Source: Caballeronia fortuita
GTDB taxonomy: Bacteria; Pseudomonadota; Gammaproteobacteria; Burkholderiales; Burkholderiaceae
Direction of reading: 5' to 3'
NCBI RefSeq assembly: GCF_001544835.2
Contig: NZ_FCNX02000020.1
Location: 53,022 to 117,021 of the forward strand
Length of the DNA: 64,000 nt
Made by a program: the position numbers and the translations under genes. Numbering within the stretch: position 1 is the first letter of the stretch; the number at the start of each line of letters is the position of its first letter. Below are positions 8,284-17,005 of this stretch, one piece after another. The notes beneath the pieces are model-generated. The model saw nothing but the letters and a program-made list of their open reading frames with translations, searched no databases and was not told the DNA's origin.

Positions 8284-9669
8284 ATGGTCCACCATCCGCC
8301 GGTACACGCTGTCGACGAGCGCCTGCCGCTCGCGAAACTCATGCTCTTCGGCTTGCAGCACGTGCTCGTCGTCGCCGCTTCGCCGATCACGGCGGTCTTT
8401 CTCGTCGCCAAGGCGCTGGGGCTGTCGTCGGCGCTGACCGTCGATCTCATCAGCGCGACATTTCTCGTGTGCGGGCTCGGCACGCTGCTGCAATCTTTCG
8501 GGCCGCTCAAATTCGGCGCGCGCCTGCCGTTCATCATGGTGCCGGGCGGGGCGCCCGTCGTGCTTTTCGTCCTGATCGCGCAGCAGACGGATCTGCAAAC
8601 CGCCGCGGGCGCGACGATCCTCACCGGCTTCGTCTACTTCCTGCTCTTGCCGGTCTTCGCGCGCTGCCTGCGCTTTTTTCCGCGCATCGTGATCGGCACG
8701 ATGCTGATTCTCGTCGCCGTCAATCTGATCCGGATCTACGGCGTCGTGATCGTCGGCAAGCCGGGCACGGCGGAGTTCGGCGCGCCGCTCGGCATCGGGC
8801 TCGCGCTCGCGACGGTCGGCTTCACCGTGCTGTTCGCGAAGCTCTGCAAGGGCATGCTCGGGCAGCTCGCCGTGCTGCTCGGCCTGCTCGCGGGCGCGGC
8901 GCTCGCATGGGCGCTCGGCGCGATGAGTTTCGCGGATGTCTGGTCCGGCGCGATCGTCACGGTGCCGACCCCGCTGCCTTTCGGCATGCCGCGCTTCGAC
9001 GTGCTCGCGGCGCTGCCGCTGCTGATCTTCAGCGTCATCTCGATGGCCGAAGCCACCGGCCAGACGGTCGCGATCGCGGAAGTCGTCGGCAAGGAAATCG
9101 ATCCGCAGACCGAAGTGCCGAAGACCATTCGCGGCGATGCGGCGATGTCCGTGCTCGGCGGCCTGTTCGGTACGTCGCTCATCATCACGAGCAGCGAGAA
9201 CATCGGCATCGTGCAGGCGACGGGCGTGCGCTCGCGCTTCGTCACGGCGGCGGCGGGCGTGCTGCTCGTCGTGATCGCGCTGCTCGCGCCGCTCGGCCGT
9301 CTCGCGAACGCGATTCCCGCGCCGGTCGTCGGCGGCTCCGCACTGATCGTGTTCTCGATCATCGGCGTGATGGGCATCAACCTGCTGCGCCAGGTCGATC
9401 TTCGCTCGCGCGCCAACATGTACACGCTCGCCGCCGCGCTGACGATGGGCGTGCTGCCGATCGTCGTGCCCGGCGTCTACGGGCGCTTTCCGGGCGCGCT
9501 GCAGATCGTGCTCGGCAACGGACTCGCGATGGGCGCGCTCACCGCCGTCATCGTCAACGCGCTTTTCGAGCATCTGCACTTTCACTGGCGCGGACATGCC
9601 GCCGATCCCGCCGCGCATCTCGAAGCCGCCGTCACGACAACCGCTCCTGCCACTGAAAAACCATCATGA
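8284..9669 (+). CDS. NCS2-family nucleobase (purine/xanthine/uracil) permease
   Basis: A 461-residue polytopic membrane protein of the nucleobase-cation symporter-2 family. It has the QH pair in TM1 (Q25-H26), the functional TM8 glutamate in SMAEATG (E256), and the family signature ENIGIVQATGVRSR (305-318). It should import a purine or related base with protons. GGAGACAAACC precedes the ATG. Its stop overlaps the following amidohydrolase start by 4 bp, so uptake and hydrolysis or deamination of the same compound are coupled. The substrate may be a xanthine, urate or oxidised base; the signature alone does not decide it. Confidence 0.9.
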   Translation: MVHHPPVHAVDERLPLAKLMLFGLQHVLVVAASPITAVFLVAKALGLSSALTVDLISATFLVCGLGTLLQSFGPLKFGARLPFIMVPGGAPVVLFVLIAQQTDLQTAAGATILTGFVYFLLLPVFARCLRFFPRIVIGTMLILVAVNLIRIYGVVIVGKPGTAEFGAPLGIGLALATVGFTVLFAKLCKGMLGQLAVLLGLLAGAALAWALGAMSFADVWSGAIVTVPTPLPFGMPRFDVLAALPLLIFSVISMAEATGQTVAIAEVVGKEIDPQTEVPKTIRGDAAMSVLGGLFGTSLIITSSENIGIVQATGVRSRFVTAAAGVLLVVIALLAPLGRLANAIPAPVVGGSALIVFSIIGVMGINLLRQVDLRSRANMYTLAAALTMGVLPIVVPGVYGRFPGALQIVLGNGLAMGALTAVIVNALFEHLHFHWRGHAADPAAHLEAAVTTTAPATEKPS

Positions 9670-11084
9670 AGAACGAACAATTCGCGCCCGCCGCGCTTCA
9701 AGCCGACGAACTCCTGCTCCTGCCCGCGTTCGTCCTGCTCGCCGACGGACCGCAAGCCGCTCACGCCGTCGTCGTATCGAACGGAACGTTCACGGACGTC
9801 GGCCCCGCCGATGAAGTCATCGCGCGGCATCCGCATCTCGCGCCGCTCGCGCTGCCCGGCAAGCTCGTCATGCCGGGCTTCATCGACGCGCATCATCATC
9901 TGACGCAATCGTTCGGCAAGGCGCTGGCGTTCGGCGAGCCGTCGGAGATTTATCGGCGCATCTGGGTGCCGCTGGAAAACTGTCTCGACGAAAACCTCGT
10001 CTATCTGTCCGCGAAGCTGGCCGCGCTGGAGGCGTTGCGCGGCGGCTTCACGACCGTCTGCGATGCGGGCACGCGCGCGAGCGGCGATGCCTCGACGATC
10101 GCCGCCGCGACGCAGGAAGTCGGCGTGCGCTGCGTGCTCGGCCTCATCTGCAACGATCTCGCGGAGGACATCGACGCCCGCGCGCGCGCTGCCATCGTCG
10201 TGCGTGCGCAGCAGCATCTGGCGCGCTGGGACGGGCACGCGCTCGTGCATCCGTCGCTCGCGATCTCGGTGCCGGAAGCCGGTTCCGACGGCATGCTGCA
10301 AACCGCGTCCGCGCTGTGCGCCGAAGCGGGCGTGATCTTCCAGACGCACGCGAATGAGCATCTCGCGGCGGTCGAGCGTTCGATCGTGCGGCGCAAGATG
10401 CGGCCGATCGAGCATCTGCATTACGCGGGCGCGCTCGGGCCGCAGACGCTGATCGCGCACGCGACGCTCGTCACGCCGTCAGAGTTGAACCTGCTCGCGC
10501 GCACGCGCACGGCGATCAGCTACAACCCGGTTGCGAGTTCGTGGAAGGGCAATGCGGTCGCGCCGGCGTTGCAGATGGACGCGCTCGGCATCCGCTTCGG
10601 CCTCGGCACGGACGGCACGCGCAGCGACGCGTTCCGTCTCGTCGATGCCGCCGAGACCGCGCAGCGTTTCGCCTTCGGACTCGCGACCGGCGATTCGTCG
10701 TGCGGCGCGGGCGAACTGTGGCTCGATCGCGCGTTGCGCGGCGGCGCGGATGCCTTGCGGCTCGATGCGCGCATCGGCGAGATCGCGCCGGGCAAGGCGG
10801 CCGATTTTCTGCTCGTCGATCTCGACGTGCCGGAGATGCGGCCATCGTGGGATCTGACGTGGGAACTCGTGCGGCTCGCGGACCGCAGTCAGATCGACGC
10901 CGTGTTCGTCGCCGGAAAGCTGCGCCTCTGGCAAGGCTGGCCGACGCAGTGGGACGCGCGCGCGTTTCTCAGGGAAGTCGACGAAGTCGCGCGTGAAGTG
11001 GTCGCGCGCGCGCCGATCCAGCGTGTGCACGCGACGCCTTCACTGCGATCCGCGTGCGGCGCGCCTCTTTCCGCCGTGGAGTGA
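9666..11084 (+). CDS. TrzA/AtzA-type amidohydrolase (8-oxoguanine/guanine-deaminase-like)
   Basis: A 472-residue metal-dependent amidohydrolase. Metal ligands are visible: HxH in GFIDAHHHL (71-79), H228 in QTHANEH with E231, H265 in IAHAT and D316 in GTDG. NPVASSWKGNA near 287-297 corresponds to the substrate loop of the chlorohydrolase/8-oxoguanine-deaminase branch. The enzyme should deaminate or dehalogenate a heteroaromatic ring in the cytoplasm. Translational coupling to an NCS2 permease and control by a LacI regulator point to a purine- or pyrimidine-like substrate. A cytosine-, guanine- or triazine-type substrate is all possible. Confidence 0.85.
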   Translation: MKNEQFAPAALQADELLLLPAFVLLADGPQAAHAVVVSNGTFTDVGPADEVIARHPHLAPLALPGKLVMPGFIDAHHHLTQSFGKALAFGEPSEIYRRIWVPLENCLDENLVYLSAKLAALEALRGGFTTVCDAGTRASGDASTIAAATQEVGVRCVLGLICNDLAEDIDARARAAIVVRAQQHLARWDGHALVHPSLAISVPEAGSDGMLQTASALCAEAGVIFQTHANEHLAAVERSIVRRKMRPIEHLHYAGALGPQTLIAHATLVTPSELNLLARTRTAISYNPVASSWKGNAVAPALQMDALGIRFGLGTDGTRSDAFRLVDAAETAQRFAFGLATGDSSCGAGELWLDRALRGGADALRLDARIGEIAPGKAADFLLVDLDVPEMRPSWDLTWELVRLADRSQIDAVFVAGKLRLWQGWPTQWDARAFLREVDEVAREVVARAPIQRVHATPSLRSACGAPLSAVE

Positions 11085-11089
11085 ATGCC

Positions 11090-11809
11090 GTGAGTCTGAC
11101 CATCTTTCTCGTTCTCGCCGTCACCGTCGCGATTGCGGCGTTCATCCAGGGCGCGGTCGGCGTGGGCTTCGCGCTGATCTGCGCGCCCGTCATCGGACTG
11201 ATCGAGCCGGAATTGCTGCCGGTGTCGCTGTTGATCCTGATGCTGCCGCTCAACGTCTATCTCGCGTGGCGCGAGCGTCCCGCGCTCGACTCGAAAGGCA
11301 CGTTGTGGATCACCGTCGGACGCACGGCGGGCGCGGTCGCGGGCGTCTGGATCATCACGCGCATTTCGGCGCATGACCTTAACGTGTTCATCGGCGCATC
11401 GACGATCGCCGCTGCGCTTGCGACGCTGTTCGCGCCCAGCTTCATGCCGGGGCGCAATGCGCTGATGGCGGCGGGCGCGGTGACCGGCATCACCGAAACC
11501 GCGACGGGCATCGGCGGCCCCGCGCTCGCGATGGTCTTCCAGCATTACCGCGCGCCCGCGCTGCGCTCGACCATCGCGCTGTGCTTCGCGATCGGCGAGG
11601 CGCTCTCGCTCGTGATGCTGAGCGTGACCGGCACGATCACCGCCGCCAAGTTCATGTCGGCGCTGTGTCTCGTGCCGCCGGTGATCGTCGGGGCGTTCGT
11701 CAGCCAACATGTGCATCGGCGTCTGAACGCGCGTCTTCTGCGCATCAGCGTGATGGCGTTCGCGATCGTGTCGGGCGCGGCCATCCTGTATCAGACGCTC
11801 GTTTCCTGA
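11090..11809 (+). CDS. TSUP / TauE-SafE family membrane transporter
   Basis: About 239 residues with 7-8 hydrophobic helices and the two repeated family segments: GAVGVGFALICAP near the N-terminus and TGIGGPALAMVF near the middle. Members export or import small anions such as sulfite, sulfoacetate or organic acids. I chose GTG 11090 because GGAG lies 8 bases upstream; GTG 11081 in the same frame is an alternative. The gene follows the amidohydrolase by a few bases, so it may export the anion released by that pathway. The ligand is unknown. Confidence 0.8.
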   Translation: MSLTIFLVLAVTVAIAAFIQGAVGVGFALICAPVIGLIEPELLPVSLLILMLPLNVYLAWRERPALDSKGTLWITVGRTAGAVAGVWIITRISAHDLNVFIGASTIAAALATLFAPSFMPGRNALMAAGAVTGITETATGIGGPALAMVFQHYRAPALRSTIALCFAIGEALSLVMLSVTGTITAAKFMSALCLVPPVIVGAFVSQHVHRRLNARLLRISVMAFAIVSGAAILYQTLVS

Positions 11810-11816
11810 AGCCTTC

Positions 11817-11834
11817 GCCGGCCCGCAGGCCGGC
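11817..11834 (+). terminator. GC-rich hairpin after the TSUP gene
   Basis: GCCGGCC and GGCCGGC form a perfect 7-bp stem around a CGCA loop, eight bases after the TSUP stop and before the porin. There is no T-tract, so it may be a processing or weak termination hairpin. Confidence 0.35.
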
Positions 11835-11862
11835 TCGTCCACTTTCCGAATTCGAGACCCTT

Positions 11863-12951
11863 ATGAAGAAGAGTCGGTTTGCGCTCGTCCTTTCGATGCT
11901 GAGCGCCGCGATGAACGTCCACGCGCAAAGCAGCGTGACGCTGTACGGCAGTGTCGATGCGGGCGTCGGTTACGTGAGCAATCTGCGCGGCGCTCGCGCG
12001 TTCATCGCGCAGCAGGGCACGTTGCAGGCGGATCGCTGGGGCATCACCGGCGTCGAGGATCTGGGCGGCGGATTGAAGACCGTGTTCAAGCTGGAGTCCG
12101 GCTTTTCGACGATCAACGGCGCGATGGCGAGCGCGAACACGCTGTTCAACCGGCAGGCGTATGTCGGACTGAGCGACGAGCGCATCGGCACGGTCACGCT
12201 CGGGCGGCAGACCGACTTTCACTTCGAAATGCTCGGGCCGTTGTCGACGGCGCAATCGCTCGGCGACTTTTCCGCGTTCCATCCGGGCAATATCGACGGA
12301 CTGGGCAATACGGTGCCGGTCGAGCTGTCGAACACGGTCAAGTTTCGCAGCCGGACGATCGCGGGCCTGACGCTCGGCGCGATGTACGGCTTCACCAATC
12401 AGTCGAGCAGCACGACGGGCCGCACCATCAGTTTCGGCGCGACGTACGGCTACGGTCCGCTCAATCTCGCGGCGGCGTACTCGGAATATCACGATCGCGC
12501 GTTCAATCTCGCGAACGCGCTCGGGCTCGCGAGCTTTCAGGGCGTGCCGGTGACGGCCGCGGCGCCGGTCATTGCGGACAGCGTGCGCAATGCGGGCATC
12601 GGCGGGAGCGTGCAGATCGGCCGCGTGCAACTGCATGCGCTTTTCACGCAGGTGCGCATCGAGGAGCGCGGGCAGGCCGACAACTTCCGCACGATCGACG
12701 GCGGCGCGAACTTCCAGGTGACGCCCGCGTACATGATCGGCGCGGGCGGGTGGACCACGACGTTCGTCGGCAAACGCTGGACGCAGGTGACGATCGCGAA
12801 CGTCTATTCGCTGTCGAAGCTGACGCAGATCTACGCCGATGTGATGGTCGAGCAGGCGTCGTCGGGTGCTGTCGCGAGCACGCTCGGGATCGGGCCTTCA
12901 TCGTCGAACCGGCAGACGGTCGTGCTAGCGGGAATTCATCATCTCTTTTGA
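11863..12951 (+). CDS. Gram-negative general porin (Burkholderia type)
   Basis: A 362-residue outer-membrane porin. A signal peptide runs from MKKSRFALVLSML to a likely cut after NVHA (residue 21), and the mature protein starts QSSVTLYGSVDAG, the classic Burkholderia porin N-terminus. GVEDLGGGLKTVFKLESGF and NRQAYVGLSDE-GTVTLGRQ follow the family pattern. The protein ends in FAGIHHLF-like residues with a terminal Phe (AGIHHLF), as required for BAM insertion. ATG 11863 was chosen because it begins the signal peptide. It may serve uptake for the preceding or following operon, but porins are often unlinked. Confidence 0.93.
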   Translation: MKKSRFALVLSMLSAAMNVHAQSSVTLYGSVDAGVGYVSNLRGARAFIAQQGTLQADRWGITGVEDLGGGLKTVFKLESGFSTINGAMASANTLFNRQAYVGLSDERIGTVTLGRQTDFHFEMLGPLSTAQSLGDFSAFHPGNIDGLGNTVPVELSNTVKFRSRTIAGLTLGAMYGFTNQSSSTTGRTISFGATYGYGPLNLAAAYSEYHDRAFNLANALGLASFQGVPVTAAAPVIADSVRNAGIGGSVQIGRVQLHALFTQVRIEERGQADNFRTIDGGANFQVTPAYMIGAGGWTTTFVGKRWTQVTIANVYSLSKLTQIYADVMVEQASSGAVASTLGIGPSSSNRQTVVLAGIHHLF

Positions 12952-13060
12952 GCGCGATGCGAGCCGCGTCGGCGGGCTCTGACCGGCGAGTGGACGAATG
13001 CCCGACCTTCCTTCGCGCATTTCGCGCCACAATCCGGTTATGTTTCCACACGGACAGGCC

Positions 13061-13945
13061 ATGGAACGTCGCACACAGCTTCCTCCTTTGAATCCGACGC
13101 GCGCGTTCGAGGCGACCGGACGCCTGCTGAGCATCTCCAAGGCCGCCGACGAACTCGCCGTCACGCCCGCCGCTGTCAGCCGGCAGGTGCGCACGCTCGA
13201 AGCGTATCTGGGCGTCGATCTGTTCGAGCGCGTGAAAGGGCGGCTCGAATTGACATCGGCGGGGGCGCGCTATCTCGCGGAACTGATGCCGCTGTTCGCG
13301 GCGCTGCGCGATGCCACCGGCAGCCTGCGTTCGTCCGAGCGGCGCGCGCGCGTGCTCAAGATCCGCTCGCCCGCCACATTTGCGGTGCGCTGGTTGATTC
13401 CGCGCCTCGCGAGCTTTCATCGGCTGCATGAAAACATCGACGTGCAACTGACGACCTCGCCGGCGCCGCTCAACTTCGCGCGCGAGGATATCGACGGCGG
13501 CATCCAGCTCGGCGACGGCAAGTGGCCCGGCCTGCGCGTGCAGCGTCTGATCGCAAACGAACTGGTGCCCGTCGCCGCGCCCGCGAGACAGGTCAAGGCA
13601 CGTTCGCAGTTGCAGGGCGAAACGTTGCTGCACACGCTCGCGCGTCCGGAAGACTGGACGCTGTGGTTGAAGGCGGCAGGTTTTCCGTTGAACGCGCGAC
13701 GCCGCGAGATGCGCTACGAAACGTCGCTGCTCGCGTATCAGGCGGCGATCGAAGGGCATGGCGTCGCGATGGCGCAGAAGGCGCTCGTGCGCGGCGAACT
13801 GGAAAGCGGGCTGCTGGTCGCGCCGTTTTCGTTCGAGCTGGATCGCGGGCGTCACACGTATTACTTCGCGTGGCCCACGGCGCGTCCGCAATCGGATGCA
13901 CTGAAAATTTTCCGCCGATGGCTGCTCACGTCGCTCGACGAATGA
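13061..13945 (+). CDS. LysR-family regulator, GcvA-like
   Basis: About 294 residues. The start MERRTQLPPLNPTRAFEATGR at 13061 fits the GcvA/AmpR-like subfamily, which begins with LPPLNALRAFEAAAR. In-frame ATGs at 12998 and 13040 are possible but add an unconserved leader. The winged HTH runs to about residue 65 (SKAADELAVTPAAVSRQVRTLE), followed by a two-lobed effector domain. It lies 137 bp before the CoA-transferase/crotonase operon in the same direction and is the nearest candidate regulator for it. Confidence 0.88.
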   Translation: MERRTQLPPLNPTRAFEATGRLLSISKAADELAVTPAAVSRQVRTLEAYLGVDLFERVKGRLELTSAGARYLAELMPLFAALRDATGSLRSSERRARVLKIRSPATFAVRWLIPRLASFHRLHENIDVQLTTSPAPLNFAREDIDGGIQLGDGKWPGLRVQRLIANELVPVAAPARQVKARSQLQGETLLHTLARPEDWTLWLKAAGFPLNARRREMRYETSLLAYQAAIEGHGVAMAQKALVRGELESGLLVAPFSFELDRGRHTYYFAWPTARPQSDALKIFRRWLLTSLDE

Positions 13946-14082
13946 CGCTCGCGTGCCGCGGACCTTTTAACAAAAAGTCAACGGCGCCTTTCCAAAATGT
14001 CGATTGTCCGCGAGGCCGGTGAGTCCGTAATCTCGTCAGCATGATTCGTCGCAGTGGCGAGTCACGAGACAGGACAATCACA

Positions 14083-15315
14083 ATGCCAAGAGACAGCCTC
14101 AACGGCGTGCGGGTGATCGATTTCTCGCACGTCCTCGCCGGCCCGGTATGCTCGATGACGCTCGCCGATCTCGGCGCGCACGTCGTGAAGATCGAGCCGC
14201 CCGGCGGCGAGATCGGGCGGCGCATCGGGCCGCCGTGGATCGGCGGCGAGAGCCCGGCCTTCATCAGCGTGAACCGCAACAAGTACAGCGTCGCCATCGA
14301 TCTGAAAACGGATGCGGGGCGTGAGGCCGTGCGACGCATGCTGCTCGACGCCGATGTGCTGGTCGAGAACTTCCGGCCTGGCGTGATGGCGTCGATGGGC
14401 CTCGACTTCGATACTTTGCGCGAACTGAATCCGCGGCTCGTCTACTGCTCGATTTCCGCGTTCGGCCAGACGGGCGCGAATCGCAAACGTCCCGGCGTCG
14501 ATGGCGTAATCCAGGCGGTCAGCGGTCTCATGAGCACGCTCGGCACGTCGAGCGCCGAGCCGCTCAAAGTGCCGATTCCCGTCGCGGACATGATGGGCGG
14601 CTATCTCGCATCGATCGCGATTCTCGGCGCGCTGCATCACGTGCGCGCAGGCGGCGGCGGGCAGCATCTCGACGTCAGTCTCTATAACGCGACGCTGATG
14701 TTGCAGCAGATTGGCTTCGCCGCGTTCTTCGCGTCCGGGCGCGAGCCGGAGAAGACGGCGAGCGCCGCGCCTTATGCGTGCCCGAACGAAGCGTTCCCGA
14801 CACAGGACGGCTGGATGATGGTCGTCGCCTACCATCCGGAACGATGGCACGCGCTATGTGACGTGCTCGCGACGCCCGCACTCGAAGCCGATCCGCGCTT
14901 CGCCACCAACGACGACCGCGTGCGTCATCGCGCGACATTGCATCGCATGCTTGCCGCGCGTTTCATCGAACGCACGACTGCGGACTGGATGGAACGGCTC
15001 GCCGCGCGCGACATTCTCTGCGCGCCCGTCGCAACTTATGGCGATGTGATCGAAACGGCGGAATATGCGGAGTCCGGCCTCGCGCAGACGATCGATCATC
15101 CGGTCGCGGGCCCCATGCGCACGCACGGCTTCGCGCTCGGTCCGTCGGATCGGGCGAGCGCGCCGGACATGCCCGCGCCGCTGACCGGCCAGCACACGCT
15201 GCAGATGCTGGAACGATACGGCTTTGCCGAAAGCGAGATCGCAGGCTTGCTGAACGCGGGCGTGATCCGCGTGAGCTGCGCGCCGCGCCACGAAGACCGC
15301 AAGGTGAGCGCATGA
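14083..15315 (+). CDS. CaiB/BaiF family III CoA-transferase
   Basis: A 410-residue family III CoA-transferase that moves CoA between carboxylic acids through an enzyme-bound anhydride. GVRVIDFSHVLAGP near the start, GADVVKIE-like GAHVVKIEPPGG, and D169 in PVADMMGG, the expected acyl-forming aspartate, are all present. ATG 14083 was chosen over 14041 because AGGA precedes it and the family normally starts close to this point. It overlaps the next crotonase by 4 bp. It probably activates the substrate of this operon, which the MHS transporter would import. Confidence 0.9.
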   Translation: MPRDSLNGVRVIDFSHVLAGPVCSMTLADLGAHVVKIEPPGGEIGRRIGPPWIGGESPAFISVNRNKYSVAIDLKTDAGREAVRRMLLDADVLVENFRPGVMASMGLDFDTLRELNPRLVYCSISAFGQTGANRKRPGVDGVIQAVSGLMSTLGTSSAEPLKVPIPVADMMGGYLASIAILGALHHVRAGGGGQHLDVSLYNATLMLQQIGFAAFFASGREPEKTASAAPYACPNEAFPTQDGWMMVVAYHPERWHALCDVLATPALEADPRFATNDDRVRHRATLHRMLAARFIERTTADWMERLAARDILCAPVATYGDVIETAEYAESGLAQTIDHPVAGPMRTHGFALGPSDRASAPDMPAPLTGQHTLQMLERYGFAESEIAGLLNAGVIRVSCAPRHEDRKVSA

Positions 15316-16088
15316 GCGCCGCGATGATTTCGAGCGAACGGCGCGGGCGCGTCGCGCTCGTTCGGCTCGCATCGGACAATCCGCTCAATCCGCTGACCGA
15401 TGCGCTGATGGATCAGCTCGTCGACATCCTGCTGCGCAACGAGACCGATCCGCACGTTCACGCAACCGTACTGACCGGCTCCCACAAGGCTTTCGCCGCC
15501 GGCGCGGACATCGCCGCAATGTCGACGCTCGATTACGCGAGCGCATTCGCGAACGACTACATCGGTCGAAGCTGGGACCGCATCCGCACGATGCGCAAGC
15601 CGATCATCGCGGCGGTCGGCGGCTACGCGCTCGGCGGCGGCTGCGAACTCGCGATGATGTGCGACATCGTCATCGCCGCCGACGATGCGCGCTTCGGTCA
15701 GCCCGAGATCAAGCTCGGCATCGTGCCGGGCGCGGGCGGCACGCAGCGTCTGCCGCGCGCGGCCGGCAAGTCGACGGCGATGCTCGCGTGCCTGACCGGC
15801 GAATCCTTCGATGCCAACGAGGCGCTGGCGTATGGGCTCGTGTCGAAGGTCGTTCCGCGCGAGCAGTTGATCGACGAAGCGCTGCGCGTCGGCGAACAGA
15901 TCGCGCGTCATTCGCTGCCGGTGATCGTCGCGATCAAGGAGGCGGTCGATCGCGCGTTCGAGTCGTCGCTGTCGGAAGGGCTGTTGTTCGAACGACGGCT
16001 GTTTCACGCGGGCTTTTCGCTCGCCGATCAGAAAGAGGGCATGGCCGCTTTTCTCGAACGCCGCCAGGCCGCATTTCAAAACCGGTAA
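15312..16088 (+). CDS. Enoyl-CoA hydratase (crotonase), both catalytic glutamates present
   Basis: A 258-residue crotonase. The oxyanion-hole segments are AAGADIAAMS and GYALGGGCEL. The two catalytic glutamates of classical hydratases are both visible, in GGGCELAMMCD and in FGQPEIKLG, and GAGGTQRLPR follows. It should add water to a trans-2-enoyl-CoA. Its ATG overlaps the CoA-transferase stop by 4 bp. The second crotonase starts 27 bp downstream, so this operon carries a true hydratase plus a non-canonical partner. Confidence 0.9.
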   Translation: MSAAMISSERRGRVALVRLASDNPLNPLTDALMDQLVDILLRNETDPHVHATVLTGSHKAFAAGADIAAMSTLDYASAFANDYIGRSWDRIRTMRKPIIAAVGGYALGGGCELAMMCDIVIAADDARFGQPEIKLGIVPGAGGTQRLPRAAGKSTAMLACLTGESFDANEALAYGLVSKVVPREQLIDEALRVGEQIARHSLPVIVAIKEAVDRAFESSLSEGLLFERRLFHAGFSLADQKEGMAAFLERRQAAFQNR

Positions 16089-16115
16089 TCGCCGGAACAA
16101 TCAGGAGACTCAGTC

Positions 16116-16940
16116 GTGTCAACTCATTCGAACGATGCCGGTTCGCTGGTCGAATCGTCCGTCGACGACGGCGTGCTCGTGCTCACGCTCAATAGCCCGG
16201 CCAATGGCAACGCGCTCGACGTCGCGATGACCGAGGCGCTATCGGACGCGCTGGAGCACATCAACGACCGGCGCGACGTGCATTGCGTGCTGCTGCGCTC
16301 GTCGTCGTCGCGGCACTTCTGCACGGGCGGCAACGTGAAGGACATGCAAAGCGGCAGCGATCTCATGAGCGGCGGCGTCGAAGATGTGCGCGACCGGCTG
16401 CATCGCAGTCTGCACAGAATCACGCGCGCACTGAGCGCGCTCGATGTGCCGTCGATATGCGCGGTGAACGGCGCGGCGGTCGGTGCGGGCTGCGACCTGA
16501 CGCTGATGTGCGATATCCGCGTGGCGAGCACGCAGGCCGTCTTCGCCGAGAGTTTCCTGCGGCTCGGGCTGGTGTCGGGCATCGGCGGATCGTGGTTCCT
16601 CGCGCGCATCGTCGGCTATGCGAAGGCGCTCGAACTGACGCTGACGAGCGAATTCATCGATGCAGATGCGGCGCTGAATCTCGGCATCGTATCGAAGATC
16701 GTGCCTGGCGATGCGCTCGATGGCGAAGCGTTATCGCTTGCGAAGCGCATCGCGCAAAATCCGCCGGTCGCCCTGCGCATGGCGAAGCGGCTCGTGCGCG
16801 AAGCCGCCGATGCATCGCTTGCAACGACGCTCGAAATGGCAGCGAGCATGCAGGCCATTCTGTTGTGCGGCCGCGAGCACAAGGACGCTGTCGGACGATT
16901 TCTCGAACAGCAGGCGGCGAAGAAGCGCACGCACATGTGA
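16116..16940 (+). CDS. Crotonase-family protein lacking the classical hydratase glutamates
   Basis: A 274-residue crotonase paralogue starting at GTG 16116, with AGGAG about twelve bases upstream. The fold markers remain (TGGNVKDM, GAAVGAGCDL, GLVSGIGG), but the two catalytic positions differ from the preceding gene. The first Glu is Asp (GAGCDL), and the second position in FAESFLRLG is Phe. It is therefore unlikely to be a standard hydratase. An isomerase, hydrolase, dehalogenase or decarboxylase of the same superfamily is more probable. It is part of the CoA-transferase operon. Confidence 0.85.
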   Translation: MSTHSNDAGSLVESSVDDGVLVLTLNSPANGNALDVAMTEALSDALEHINDRRDVHCVLLRSSSSRHFCTGGNVKDMQSGSDLMSGGVEDVRDRLHRSLHRITRALSALDVPSICAVNGAAVGAGCDLTLMCDIRVASTQAVFAESFLRLGLVSGIGGSWFLARIVGYAKALELTLTSEFIDADAALNLGIVSKIVPGDALDGEALSLAKRIAQNPPVALRMAKRLVREAADASLATTLEMAASMQAILLCGREHKDAVGRFLEQQAAKKRTHM

Positions 16941-17005
16941 CGCGCCGATACGGCCACGCCGTTCATCGCGCGCGGCCTCACAAAATCGAATCACAGGAGA
17001 CGACC

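Noticed and set aside
7879..9618. 579-codon minus-strand frame
   Set aside because: It lies opposite the NCS2 permease and across the LacI operators; composition is typical of an antisense shadow (Arg, Glu, His-rich).
16283..17005. Upstream extension of the MHS transporter frame
   Set aside because: It covers the second crotonase in another frame; the strong ribosome site and TM1 place the real start at 17006.
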